From positions 388,836 through 452,835 of the forward strand of contig QAOA01003344.1 in NCBI GenBank assembly GCA_003255065.1: DNA of 64,000 bases, in the 5' to 3' direction. The position numbers were made by a program, and so were the translations under genes. Positions 12,114-23,490 of this stretch are shown here, piece after piece. The notes below the pieces were generated by a model. That model did not search any database. It was given only the letters and a program-made list of their open reading frames with translations, and was not told the DNA's origin. This stretch comes from Cercis canadensis (taxonomy: Eukaryota; Streptophyta; Magnoliopsida; Fabales; Fabaceae). Each line of letters starts with the position of its first letter. Positions within the stretch are counted from its first letter, which is position 1.

Positions 12114-12320
12114 TAAGGGTATGTTTGAGAGTTCTTTTGGAGGGGAAAGGAGAGGAGAGGAGAGGAATGAGAGAGTCCACTCCCTTATTTGGGAGTTTTA
12201 AGTTTGAAAGGGGAAGGAGACTAAAGGTTAAACTTTGACCCTTGCACTCCTTTTTTCATTCACAAATTTCAACCCCCCAAATTGGGGGGTTTGGAGGGGA
12301 AAGAATTAATTTACTAATTT
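12114..12320. mobile_element. Partial copy of a purine-rich MITE (relative at 53168-53623)
   Basis: It starts 'gtatgtttgagagttcttttgg' and runs into a GGGGAAAGGAGAGGAGAGG tract, like the element at 53168. The internal part (CACTCCTTTTTTCATTC, AAATTGGGGGGTTTGGAG) matches the reverse complement of about 53437-53520, which confirms the same family. The copy is interrupted by an N at 12321, so its right end is not defined. Confidence 0.6.
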
Positions 12321-12740
12321 NCCTTGTTAAAAGATTTTTTATATTATTTGAATTTTTAAAAGTTTAAAAAATTAATTAAATTAGTCCTTTTTAAGGACTA
12401 AAATAATAGTAAAAAATAGTCATTTGGTCGCCTTTTTGAATTTTTAAAGACTCAAATAATACAATTTTTTTTTAGAGATTCAAATAATTTTCACTACATA
12501 TTTCAAAGACTAAAATAACTTTTTACTTCTATGATAAAGTACATGACATAATAAATATTATGAATAAGTCATTACTCTACTACCACAAAAATAAAGAGTA
12601 ATGAAAATGGGATTTTTTTTTTACATTAAGATATCATTAATCACTAAATGCCACGGCCAAAAAAAAAATTAATCACTAAATAGTCACTAGAAAAACTAAA
12701 ACGTGTAAAAAATATTGAGAGAAAAAAGGAAGGTTTGATT

Positions 12741-12749
12741 ATTAAAAAT
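12741..12749 (-). terminator. Pol III T-run terminator of tRNA-Ser
   Basis: Immediately 3' of the tRNA on the minus strand the sequence reads ATTTTTAAT. A run of five T is the usual RNA polymerase III stop signal. Confidence 0.75.
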
Positions 12750-12831
12750 CGTGGTCGGCAGGATTCGAACCTGCGCGGGCAGAGCCCACATGATTTCTAG
12801 TCATGCCCGATAACCACTCCGGCACGACCAC
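12750..12831 (-). tRNA. tRNA-Ser (anticodon AGA)
   Basis: The 82-nt cloverleaf is complete. The acceptor stem GTGGTCG pairs with CGACCAC and the discriminator base is G, as in eukaryotic tRNA-Ser. The anticodon stem CATGA/TCATG encloses the loop CTAGAAA with anticodon AGA. A long variable arm (GGGC-TCT-GCCC) is typical of class II tRNAs. The T arm is GCAGG-TTCGAAT-CCTGC, and the internal A and B boxes are intact. There is no intron and no encoded CCA. It reads UCU serine codons, and also UCC if A34 is edited to inosine. Confidence 0.97.
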
Positions 12832-13077
12832 CTTCATGTTAGATAATCTTAATCAATATGTAAATACATGTTACAATGATGTTTTCTTTTCCTTTTCAAA
12901 TCATTATATTAAAATTTCTAGGACCAACCATTTTATTCCTACAAAGAAAATTTTGTATATATTAATTTATAACTTAAGTTTTTTTTCTTTTTTTTGCCTA
13001 TAAATAAATAATGACTACAATTGTAATTGAAGGAGTTCGAAACGAGAAAGAGAATGAGGAAACTAACTTTATGACTA
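12832..13077. other. Short intergenic spacer
   Basis: AT-rich. The open frame running through here on the plus strand starts inside the tRNA and has no support. Confidence 0.5.
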
Positions 13078-13482
13078 AGGCCCCGTTTGAATATCATAAC
13101 TTACAGCTTATTAGAGCTTCTTATTAGTATAAGACTTTTATGTAAGAAAATTTGTGTTTGGATCAACTTATATAAGTAACTTATTAAACCCTAAAAGTTA
13201 TTTTGAGCTTATCTTATGAAGCCATATTTTTAGGCTTTTTAGAAAAGCCTTATGCGAAAGCTGATTTTCTTCATGACCGACAATCTATTTTTGAAATTTA
13301 TGGAAAAATTATATCCTCATTAATATTAAAATTTTATGAAAACCCAACCTTTAAAAGCGTGTTTTCAAGTATGTATTCAAACACTAAATAACTTAATTTA
13401 AAATGAGCTTATGGTATAAAAGCTTCTCAAATAAGATCTTCTTATAAAAACACTTAAATAAACTGTTTATCCAAACAGTCCT
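13078..13482. mobile_element. MITE-like element ('GGCCCCGTTTG' type)
   Basis: The left terminus AGGCCCCGTTTGAATATC and the right terminus ATCCAAACAGTCCT are imperfect inverted repeats. Subterminal blocks such as 'cagcttattagagcttcttat' and 'aagcttctcaaataagatc' are also inverted relatives. Ends of this type are seen in many plant hAT-like MITEs. No clear 8-bp duplication was found. The 62-codon frame inside (13203-13391) is not a gene. Confidence 0.6.
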
Positions 13483-15235
13483 AAAAACAACTTATCTTTT
13501 TAAGAAGGGGAAGCCTTTTTCTCATCACCAGTGTCATTTTCTCTTTCTTTTAATTACAACAATGTTTTCAGCTGAAAATAATTTTTTAGACAAAAATATG
13601 TGTATACAAAATTATCTTTTAAATATATTTTTAACTGAAAATATTTTTCTCCGTTGAATTATTATCCACCGAAATAGACATATTTAGGAGGCTTTTTATT
13701 TTGCCATTTACGGTGGAGCCAAGCTTTAATTGGTCCAAGTGAACCATTAGAGATTCCAGTATATTTATATGACCCCACAAATAATATACTCTAAACAGAA
13801 TATTGCAGTATCTACAGAAGAGTCTAGCAATTCTTAGATTCCATTAGGATGACAAAACCCTTTTTAGAAAGGTTAAATCATAAAGCACTAATTGGCCCAA
13901 ATGCTCATCAATGGTCTATTGTCTATTATGGGGTCAATGTCAATTATGTGAATAAATTATTGCAGTGATCAATGTCTTCTTTTGAGGTATTGCACCACTA
14001 CCATATGCTAATTCTTTATTGTAATGATGGTTTATGCTCTTTGCTTCCTTGAAGCAACTCCTAATTGATGCAATGCATATCTAAGAACAACAAGAGTTGA
14101 CATTTCATGGATGGAGCTTGTAAGATTTTAGAGATAGAAAAACACTAATTGCACACTATATATCTCACACTATTTAATTTAAGTTGTTATATTTTAACGA
14201 AAGTATGTAAAGTTTTTTTCTTTTTGGATTTTCAAGTGGTGGTTTCTACACTTTTGGTGTGAGAGTAATTCTCTCTCGAGTTTCGATATACCGTGGTCAC
14301 TAATACTTTCAGCAAAGTTTAAACTCTTGATATTATCTTAAAATTCATCTTACATAGAGCTCAATTTGCTAACTGAGTCACACCTAATGATTAAAGTATG
14401 TAAAATTTTAATAGCACAATTATATACTCAAATATTATCAAATGTACATATATAACATAATGTGAAGTAAAAGAATATGTGCAAGTAGCATAACTCCTTT
14501 TCAAAAGAAACAGGAACAATATTATAGGCAACTAGCCTAAGAAAGCAGAACCACATTTTGTAAAGTTACTGAGAAGATTACAAGCTGCTGGAAGAGTTGC
14601 TTGTTTTTCTTGTACGTAGTTTTGGCCTCAAACATGGGCCAAAAAGCTATTGGATATGGTGGGAAGAGTTTTTTGGTAACATCTAACATGGGAATTGTGG
14701 TCCTGATGAAGTTAACCATACTTCAAAAAAAGTGGCTTCTAAAAGAAAGTTAGAGAACCTCTCTTTCTGCTACAGAACAAAATATATAATTGGTAGAGAA
14801 AAAAGAGCATAACTTTCATGCTTAAACTCCATAATTGATGGCCTAGCAGAAAATTATGCATGGTCTACCTACAGACTTTAGCAGGAAAAACTGCAGGGAT
14901 AATGTCTATCTAGTTAGAGTGAATGAATCTTCAGAAGTGGTTTTTGGCTCTTTGCTGCCAATTTGATTGCAAATCACCTTTTCAGAACTATATATCAAGA
15001 AAAAGTGTTGTAAATAGTTGAGTATTTCTTCTCTTCCATATATTCAAAGCTGTGCATGTGTGTCATTTAATTCCCTTGATTCCTTTCTATTTTATTCTCT
15101 TTTGAAAAATAAATATACTACTTATTTTGAAAGAAAATATTATTTTATACTCATGATATATGCATAAATTGACTATAGTAGTATGGAAGAAGTGTGTGTT
15201 TATACATGTGCAAATAAAATACTATTTGCAAACGC
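13483..15235. other. Intergenic, no gene seen
   Basis: No supported coding frame, splice chain or RNA gene was recognised. Short frames such as 14537-14719 (minus) have no supporting features. Confidence 0.55.
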
Positions 15236-15404
15236 AGATTGACTCAGTTGGTTAAAGGAATTTGGCTTAAGACTCAACACCTTCCAGTGCTGAGTTCGAG
15301 ACCCCTTTCGACCAAAAATCCCACTTGATAGGTAACCCTCATCAAGGAGATCTCCTAGTACTCAGGGGCTAGTTGAGTAGCCTCCTCTACGTGCCAAAAA
15401 AAAT
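15236..15404 (+). mobile_element. tRNA-derived SINE
   Basis: An A-box-like segment (GACTCAGTTGGTTAAAGG, 15241-15258) and a good B box (GAGTTCGAGACCC, 15292-15304) are spaced as in tRNA-derived SINEs. A non-tRNA body ('catcaaggagatctcctag', 'gtagcctcctctacgtgcc') and an A8 tail at 15397-15404 follow. The flanks show no certain target-site duplication. Confidence 0.7.
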
Positions 15405-16800
15405 GTTTTGGAGGTAATCCTTTGGATGAGCCTCTATTTGCTGCTTTGTGGGATTTCAAGCATATCACTAGTGCTCTGTCCAGTAGTATTGGAGTAACTT
15501 ATTCTTATTACTATTTTTTATTACAAAAAAAAAAAACTATTTTAAAATAAAGGTCCAAATAACTCATGAGTCGCATTAAGTACAACAACCATAATAATTT
15601 CAATTAAATTAGTTCAAAATAGATAAGTTACCTTATTCTATTTTAAAAGATTTGGTGGATAGAAACTACAAATTGATGGATTTAGACAACATCTATAGTG
15701 AGCTTCACAAATTATAATGTTATCTCATTTGATATTATCACTTACCACATTTCTCTTTTATTTTTCTTCCTGCTATTATATCCCTTACCTCATTGAAACT
15801 TCTATTGGCACCACTTCTAGAACAAACAATTGTCAAAGTTTCATAAAGTGTGGCTAATATCAGAGCATCAGTCATTTATTGAGATGACAAGCTCCATATA
15901 TGCCACAAATTAATTTGTGAAGGTGTAAATGGTCAACCTGCTAATCATATACATCATTATTTTATTTGAAATTAATCATTAAAATGTGTCCTATCCTCTT
16001 ACCTAACCCATGCTTTCAAACCAATGGGAGTGCCTTCTAGGGTGAAACTATATGGGAACGCCTACCAATGCAAGTTAACACAAAGTTGAATAAACTCATA
16101 TGGATTGTCTCTTTATGAATTATTTGCATGAATTAACCCATATGGATGCCAAATTTTTGTACCCAAATATGAACATCCTACATAGGGCACAAGGCACCAC
16201 TCACTTATATATATATATGAAATATTCTTAAAATATAAATTGAGAAAACATTTCTTATTTTAATATTAAAAATTATCCTAAGACCACTATGTATGAGCTC
16301 ATGATAAAAGTTTTAGGTAGTTTATAAAAGGTATTAAAGTTTAAACCTTGAATATATCATGTATTAGAAAATAACGGGTGCTAAATTATTTCCGAAGATA
16401 ACTAGATAATATGGGGCACACAAGTAAAAATTATAGTAATATACGCTTAGCGAATTTTTCTACTTTTCAATGCATTTCTCTTTTGTTCCTAACATAATGT
16501 GAAAATCATGGCAAAAAAATAAAACATTATGCCATAAAACAATGCTAGTTCCAAAACTCTTGTTAACCAACATCCACATCTGTTTAGGTTGTTCAAGAAT
16601 TTTACCTTAAGTTTAGTTAACTCTACCTAATTATTTTTCAAAAAATGTCATGTGGAGTCACGTGTACCATTATTCATGCTTATAAACAAAAGACTTGTGC
16701 AGATAATATTCCTCTAGAGTCTAGTCTTGGTAAAATGGCTGAATGTAAGCTAATATAAACAAAGTTCAAAATGTTCAAGCTTTAAAACTCCTAAAAAATA
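15405..16800. other. Intergenic, no gene seen
   Basis: AT-rich sequence upstream of the CPN10 promoter, including an A-run at about 15524-15537. I see no supported gene. Confidence 0.55.
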
Positions 16801-16802
16801 GA

Positions 16803-16894
16803 GGCCCATAGTCCTTAATATATATTGTTCGGCCCATAGGCCTTACATGGACCTCGGCCCATAGGCCTTACATGGATCTCGACCCATAAGCCCA
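16803..16894 (+). promoter_or_regulatory. Cluster of site II elements upstream of CPN10
   Basis: Four GGCCCA/AGCCCA motifs (reverse of TGGGCC/T, the plant 'site II' element) occur at 16803, 16831, 16856 and 16889. Two lie in a perfectly spaced 25-bp tandem unit (16831-16855 and 16856-16880, one mismatch). In plants, site II elements are typical of promoters of nuclear genes for mitochondrial and ribosomal proteins and bind TCP-type factors. That fits the CPN10 gene about 230 bp downstream. Confidence 0.75.
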
Positions 16895-16957
16895 TTTCAC
16901 TTCGCAATGAAAATCCCTCCATTTTGCTTTTTCGCTACAAAAACCCTCTACCCCTTA

Positions 16958-17106
16958 AAACCCTAGACCTAGAACCTTCCACTTCCATCCAAAAACCTGA
17001 ACTTGAAGGCTCATAGCCTCATTCCCCTATCCACATTTTAAAAGCCGATCGAGCTCTCACTGTTTTCTCTGCCCTAATCACCAACCCATTCGCAGAAAAA
17101 CCCTAA
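16958..17106 (+). promoter_or_regulatory. Two telo-box motifs in the CPN10 5' region
   Basis: AAACCCTAG at 16958-16966 and AAACCCTAA at 17098-17106 match the telo box (AAACCCTA), which commonly accompanies site II elements near the transcription start of translation- and mitochondria-related genes. The second is only 18 bases before the start codon, so it is in the leader. Confidence 0.6.
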
Positions 17107-17123
17107 TTTTCAGCTCAGCGGAG

Positions 17124-17993
17124 ATGGCGAAGCGCTTGATTCCGACCTTGAACCGCGTCCTGATCGAGAAAATCGTGCCTCCGTCGAAGACCAACACCGG
17201 CATTCTCCTCCCTGAGAAGTCCTCCAAGGTTTGATTCACGGCCACTCTGTTGATTAATGCGTGTTTCTGTGATTTGGGTTTGTGTATCTGGATCAAAGAT
17301 TTTGTGATTGATGAATTTGAATTGGTTTAATCTCGGTTGGTCCCAAAACAGCTTAACTCTGGGAAGGTGGTAGCGGTAGGACCTGGAACTCGAGACAAAT
17401 CTGGGAACTTGATTCCGGTGGCTGTGAAGGAGGGCGACACCGTCCTGTTGCCGGAGTACGGTGGTACCCAAGTCAAGCTTGGTGAAAAAGAGTATGTTTT
17501 ATTCACTTAATTGTGCTCTGTTTTGCAGTTGCATCACTGGGTAATTTGTCCATGGAATCTCTGATATAGTTCAGATTCTATATTGTGAAGATGAAAATTA
17601 ACTAGAATAGTGCTATCTATACAACTCTTACTGTCATTAATGTGCAACTTTGTTCCAATAGTTTAATGTGATATCAAGTTTTTGTGTATTGTTATTTGCA
17701 TACCACCATGCAATTGATTTAAAGTTTCAAACTTCAACTAGATTCTTACATTAGAATCACTTAAAACTTTTTTGGGTATGGATTTGATTTTCTACACGTA
17801 TTACAATAGGTGTGTGATCAATATAAGATAATGTCAATTGCATACTTGTGCTAGCTAGCATTATTCAATTAAATATTGTGTTTCTTAGACATAATGCAGA
17901 TTGTAAAATTGAAAAATTAAATGCTATAATTGGTTTCTGTGCAGGTACCATTTGTATAGGGATGAGGATGTTCTGGGCACTCTGCATGATTGA
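17124..17993 (+). CDS. CPN10: 10 kDa chaperonin, mitochondrial (GroES/CPN10)
   Basis: The product is the co-chaperonin that caps CPN60 rings and helps fold imported proteins in the mitochondrial matrix. Three exons give 97 residues: 17124-17228, 17352-17491 and 17945-17993. All introns are GT-AG and the phases match (0, then 2). The start MAKRLIPTLNRVLIEK is typical of the single-domain mitochondrial form, which lacks a long cleavable presequence. The mobile loop that contacts CPN60 is at about residues 17-35 (PPSKTNTGILLPEKSSK). The core GKVVAVGPG and the DTVLLPEYGG roof segment follow, and the protein ends DVLGTLHD. The length equals the family norm, whereas chloroplast CPN20 is a tandem of two such domains. 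The 3' UTR contains AATAAAG near 18270. Site II and telo-box motifs upstream fit constitutive, growth-linked expression. Confidence 0.97.
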
Positions 17994-18971
17994 TGAATTG
18001 TTTGCCTCAAAAGTGGGGTTTTAGGATGGAGATTGTGATTGATAAAATGTTGGGGGTGTCATGGATGTAATTGGGTACAATTATTGGGAGATTTTTAGCT
18101 ACTGATGTTAGTTTATATTTCGGGAAATGACAATGGTAATTGAGCTTCACTTATTCTAGGCTTGTGCTTCTTTGATGCTTGGCATGTCCACTTAGCTTTT
18201 TTGTACTCGGTCTTTTTACATACTTCCAATATGTGCTAAATGCACGGTATAATGGTGGATTCCAACTAATAAAGTTCGGATAACTTTGTTTAATTGTTCA
18301 CAATTGGCAAAATAAATGTTGAACAATAGTACTCGTTCACAAGTAGAAGAATAAAATAACAAAAATTGGAGCAATATTATTGTTACTTGACCTCAACTGG
18401 CTATACTGTTTGGATCCCCCAATTACTTCAAGTTCAATTTCAATGCAATTTACTTTGAGAAGAATGAAGGAGAGCCTAGCGGATTTGAAAGTATTGTCAT
18501 AATCTCTGCTGGTGAGAGAATGAGTTCCCCACTGCAGCTATTGTAAGTGACATCAATTTGAATAAACCTCTGAATTACAGTAGCGAAGATTACAACATGA
18601 ACGGCATAGCCCTTATTTTAGATTTTCTTTATGCTCAATATTTTCTAGTTTCCAATTTCCATAGAGAGACCGAATTAGCCTCCATCGAATTCAAGTATCT
18701 AATGAACTTTAGGGAGTAAAAAAAGCTTATAGCAACTATAGCCAATAAGGCAATGAGAATATATGCAGAGTGATTTCCATTACAGGCAAGCAACAAGAAA
18801 AGTCGACATTAATATCAACAACTTGTATATAAAGAGACTAACATTATATAAACCTGAAAATCCACAAGTTACAGATCATATCGCAAATTTACAGTACAAA
18901 CCAGAATCAAGTCTATTGTGACCGTAAAATAGCTGTATTTTCACTGAAAGCTATGACCTTTTCAGTTTCTG
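17994..18971. other. 3' region between two convergent genes
   Basis: This holds the CPN10 3' UTR (poly(A)-type signal near 18270) and, on the other strand, the presumed 3' UTR of the TIM17-like locus. No further gene was recognised. Confidence 0.6.
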
Positions 18972-19388
18972 TCACTCCGCCAACTTGTTGGTCATGATCC
19001 TACTTCCTTCAGCCAATGCTATGAGCAAGCCACACCCCATAGCTGATCTCGCTAAAGCTCTCAGACCCATGCAAATCGAGAGGAGGCTGGTAGTGGCTGC
19101 ACCCGCCCTGATCAAGTTCCATGGATCCTCCTTCCAGCGGAGATAGACCAGGGAACTCTCAACAGTGGAGGACAAGGCACTCCAAATGGAGAACTCACCG
19201 GCCACTCTTGGCGCGTTCAGGCGAATGGCTTGGGACGAGCCGATCAAGTGAGTGCCCCCGTGAGAGTAGCGGATTTCTTTAAGGAAGTGAAAGACTGAGC
19301 CGCCGATGGAGCCCGTGGCCAACGCGCTGCTTACATCGCGGAGGATCTGCTTGGGGAAAGGTTATGGAGCAGGCTCTGGAGTCTCCAT
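18972..19388 (-). pseudogene. TIM17/TIM22/TIM23-family gene with premature stop
   Basis: The intronless frame of 138 codons plus stop starts at ATG 19388 (METPEPAP) but has TAA as codon 9 (19362-19364). After the stop it continues in the same frame (PFPKQILRDVSSALATGSIG) to LAE-stop at 18972. The family forms the protein-conducting part of mitochondrial (and some plastid) import translocases. Recognisable parts are the glycine-rich first helix (GSIGGSVFHF), the NAPR segment, and the YLRWKEDPW stretch carrying the R-x3-D of the PRAT motif. Two usual PRAT positions are altered: the aromatic residue before the Arg is Ser, and the final Gly of the AGAATG-type motif is Thr. It resembles the short, divergent TIM17 paralogues of plants. 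No in-frame ATG lies between the stop and the middle of the protein. Either it is a recent pseudogene or the TAA is a sequencing error or polymorphism. Confidence 0.8.
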
Positions 19389-20519
19389 TGAAGAGACTTT
19401 TGAGGCTAAGAAAATTCAACAGAGAGAAAAAGAAAAGCTTTAGCCTTTATATGAATTACTTTACTTGGTGAAGGGGTTACTGGAACAAGAGGGGAGTTGC
19501 AGATCAGGGGAACGTTTTCAAGTGTTATAACTTGGCGGGGAATATGAGATGGGTAATCGGGTTCGCCTTTCGGGTTCCCGTAAATTACGTCATCCGGAAC
19601 TTTGCAAGTTTCAAACTTTGGAAATATCTCAGCCCAAATCTTAAAAAAGTTTAGAGTATGTTATTATTATGTCACTCAAATAAAAATTAATTGTACTGTA
19701 GTCACTTAAAAAAAAGTGTTTTTAAGGATTTTGAGCAATAACTTAAGTGATCATATACTCGACTTTTAAGATTGAAAAATTTTTTAGGGCTGGAGATAAA
19801 ATTTTGGTATGTTTGTTGTTGGTGATTTTAATATTATTAGTAATTTAAATATATGCTCTTTTTTATATAAAAATGTATTGAAAGTATATATAAATATACA
19901 CTATAATGTAAATACTTTATCTTAGACAAAAAATATATATTTCTAAGTGGGTCAAAATTATAGTTAACTTTTTAAAATTTTCGTTTTGTTAATCATAGTC
20001 ATTGCATATTAGCTAACGCTTATCTTGTGTTTCATAATGGTCATTGCATACTCTCTCTTGGTCATTTTATATATGTTAGTAATTATTAATGATAATAATT
20101 TTAAAAAGTTAACAATAATTATGATTCACCTAAAAATATTTTATTTTGAATCACTTATGTAAAATTATTTGTGATTTAAATGACTTAATAATAATTCAGT
20201 TTTTAATTTTTTTTTTTTTATAGTTATAGCTAAAGGAATGCTTGGTATAAATGAAAATGGAGGAGCAAGAGTCAACAAAGTATATAGAGACATTTTATGC
20301 CTATATACATCTCTCACATTTATTCATGGAATTGTCAATTTCACTCGTTATTGTCACTCCTAACAACCCCATTGAAATCAACAAACTAAATATCACATTG
20401 AGTTATTGTGGTTGAAGAGTTATACATATTTAAAATTTAGTGTATTTCAAAAATATTTTTAAAAATATCTCTACTTGATTTTTTGTAAAGTTTATATTTT
20501 ATGTTATAATTTACATTTT
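19389..20519. other. Intergenic, no gene seen
   Basis: This contains the presumed promoter and leader of the TIM17-like locus (to about 19600) and then AT-rich sequence. Confidence 0.55.
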
Positions 20520-20755
20520 TAATACGAGAATTCTATAATATTACATGAATATGTCATATTATATTAATGTGGCAAACATATATAATTTTCATATTTTATT
20601 AGATATAAATATAATATATATTATTTTCTCAAACAAACTTAAAAATAATTGACTTGTATATATGTCATTCACATATGAACTATTTTCATGTAATATGACA
20701 TACTACATAAATACAAAAAGTATATAAGAAACTTCCCTTTTAATATCTTAGTTAA
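20520..20755. repeat. Dispersed AT-rich repeat (relative at 6084-6345)
   Basis: Co-linear homologous blocks with 6084-6345, for example 'ttgacttgtatatatgtcat' and 'tatgacatactacataaat'. It is diverged and non-coding. Confidence 0.65.
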
Positions 20756-21072
20756 AAAATTAAACTTTCTTTGTCTAATGGTAAAAAATATTTTGGAAAA
20801 TATCTCAAATAGAGTGAATACCTAAGTATTAGTTTTAAAATTTAATTTTAGTTGGCTATTATCAAATAAAACAAGTGATTTGTTTTAGAAAAGTGATTAA
20901 ATATATAAGATACTATAAATAGAATTAGATAGTACACTATATTGCTAAGACTGATTAGAACTTGCCAATAGCCACTTGGTTCGGTGATGTAAATTTTGGA
21001 TTCCTCACTCAATGACGTGAGTTTGAGATTATAAGAATATATTGGCAAGACATCTAACGTGAGTTTTTCTTT

Positions 21073-21439
21073 GGCTTAAATGCAATTTTGGTTCCCCTAT
21101 TTTACCTGAATAAACGATCTGATCCTCCCATTTTAAAAAATTACAAAATAGTCCCTATTGTTTAGCATGAAATCACACTTTTGGTCTAAGACACTAACGC
21201 CGTTCAAAAGTTGACAGTGAGGCTGACGTGGCATAGACGTGACAACTATCAATATGCCAGATGTCCTTTCAATGTCTATGCCACGTCAGCCTCACCGTCA
21301 ATTTTTGGATAGAGTTAGTGTCCTGGACCAAAAGTGCAACTTAGGGGTAAACAATAGGAATTATTTTGTAATTTTTTAAAATAGGGGGACTAAATCGTTC
21401 ATTCAGGTAAAATAGGGGGATCAAAATTGTAATTAAGCC
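21073..21439. mobile_element. Fold-back MITE, Mutator-like (9-bp target-site duplication)
   Basis: The element starts GGCTTAAATGCAATTTTGGT and ends in the inverted counterpart ...AAAATTGTAATTAAGCC. The inverted arms are about 175 bp each and cover nearly the whole element, around a short loop near 21240-21270. Both sides are flanked by the same nine bases TTTTTCTTT (21064-21072 and 21440-21448), a clean target-site duplication. A 9-bp duplication with long terminal inverted repeats is the signature of Mutator-like elements. There is no open frame, so it is non-autonomous. The arms differ at roughly one position in eight, so it is not very recent. Confidence 0.88.
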
Positions 21440-21448
21440 TTTTTCTTT

Positions 21449-23150
21449 TGATTCCAATACACTTTAATTATTATTTAATATTTTGTTAAAAAAGGGATTT
21501 ATCAAAATTTTAGTACATATAGTAACCATAAAACACGTATGAATTGATATTACTAGCTATTTGAGGTTTTGAATACATGGAGAAAAACAGTAACAAAACA
21601 AGAAATTACTTTACAACAAATCATTAAATCATCATAACGAAAACCATGATTTTTATAATAGAAAGAAAGAAAACATGATACAGCTCTTAATAAAATATCA
21701 CGTCCTCTTTTCATCAGTACATTTTTTTTCAACTATTATATACAGTAAAATTAGTTATTAGTTTAATTAATTTTTGTGGCTTTTAAAATAAAACATGTAA
21801 CAAAAAAAAAATGTTACCTTAACTGGATTATATTTTGTTTTTCTTGTTTTACCCAAACTGCTTTAGAAGTTGAAGACATGTGAAGGAACACATTTTTCAA
21901 ATGAATAGAGGATTATGATTAAGTGGATAAAAACTTACAAGAGGATAGATATCAATGTATTAAGCTAAAGAAAAAAACATCATAATAAACATGAGATACC
22001 AACAAGTTGTTGGCTCAGAGGAGTCGCAGTTGTTAGAAGGAATTTATCGGTTACTGCTCCTATTTCACATAAAGATTAATTTTATATCTAAAAGATGTGA
22101 GAATATCTTAGTTGTAAATAAAAAAATAATAAACGTGAGATGTTCATAAAAATACAAAAATAAAAATTCTTGAATGATGATTAAGAAATTTACTAAAACA
22201 CTTTAATGTTTGTTATGGATATCTACTAGAAAATCAATTAGACAGTGGATGAGTTTAGAAAGAAACACAACCAATTTGCAAAGTGAAAATGACTCATCAA
22301 ATAAAAGATATCCTTTTCTTCCTTCCTTCATTTGGTGCAAAGTCAAACCAAATATCATATTTGTTTGCAACTGAGCTTGAAATGAATGCCGTGAAAGCAA
22401 TGCTAGTTATAGAATTTTCCAAAACCCCGTTTGTTTTGTCTGAAAATTTCATGGACGAGAGTGATTGTCATCATTTCATTCATGGCACATGAACAATTGC
22501 AATTAGTATTTTAATTAGTGTTATTTGTTGATTTATAAATTATTATTTTTTATATATACTTACTTAGATTTTAATATTATTTTAACTATTAGATAAATAT
22601 GTATATTATGGTAGAACCTATATAATAAAATTAGTGTTATTTTAAATATGTCTAAAAAAAATTACTCAGTATGAGTGAGAATATTTAATTTTTTGTAAAA
22701 TACATAAATAAAATAATAAAAAAAAACCAAATTAATAATATTCATGAACAATATTTTTTTTGACATAATTAATCTCAAAATTTGTTAATTATTTTAGAAT
22801 CTAATTCATACTATGTGATGTAATGTTTTGAAAGTTTTACAACGATATTAATTTTAGGATTTAGGTCCAAGTCATTANTTAGTGGAGTAAAAGTATCCAT
22901 TGATAATTTATCAATCACTTTAAATAAATAAAATTAAATCTTGTAGATAGTATAAATTAGAAAAATAGATCAAATTTTAAAAGTAAATTTTTACTAGAGA
23001 TTGCTAAATAAATTATGTCGTGTATTAGTTAACGTTTAATGGAATCTTTCTAAAGTTGTTTTTAAAATTTAAAATTTAAAATTTTCATAATTCATACAAA
23101 CATAATTTTGTAATATTTAAAAAAAAATTAAAATTAAACAAAGAAAAAGA
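21449..23150. other. Intergenic, AT-rich
   Basis: No gene was recognised. The small overlapping frames at 22203-22492 on the two strands lack support. A single N is at 22878. Sequence from about 23160 is CT-rich on the plus strand and is probably promoter and leader of the next gene. Confidence 0.55.
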
Positions 23151-23490
23151 AAGAAAGAGAAGATGTGGGTCTTTCCCTCTTCAACGAAAAAGAAAATACT
23201 TTCCTTCTGAGTTCCAAGATAGCACCCAAACCTTCTCCCACCCAGCAAGCCTACAGCTAGCCAACCCATCCCCACTCTTGCACAGCACGTGCACTCCCTT
23301 TCTTCCTCTTTGTCTCTCTCCCTTTGATTCAGACACTATAAGTTTTCTCCTTTCTTTCTCCCCAATTCCCCCAATATCTCTGCCATTGTGTGGGTTTCTC
23401 TCACCCTCTGGATTTTTGCAAAATCTTAAAGGGTAGAGAGATGCACATGCTACTTCTTTATGTGATGTGATGTAGAGACTTTGATCCCAA

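Noticed and set aside
17115..17471. 118-codon minus-strand frame
   Set aside because: It is antisense to CPN10 exons 1 and 2 and crosses its intron.
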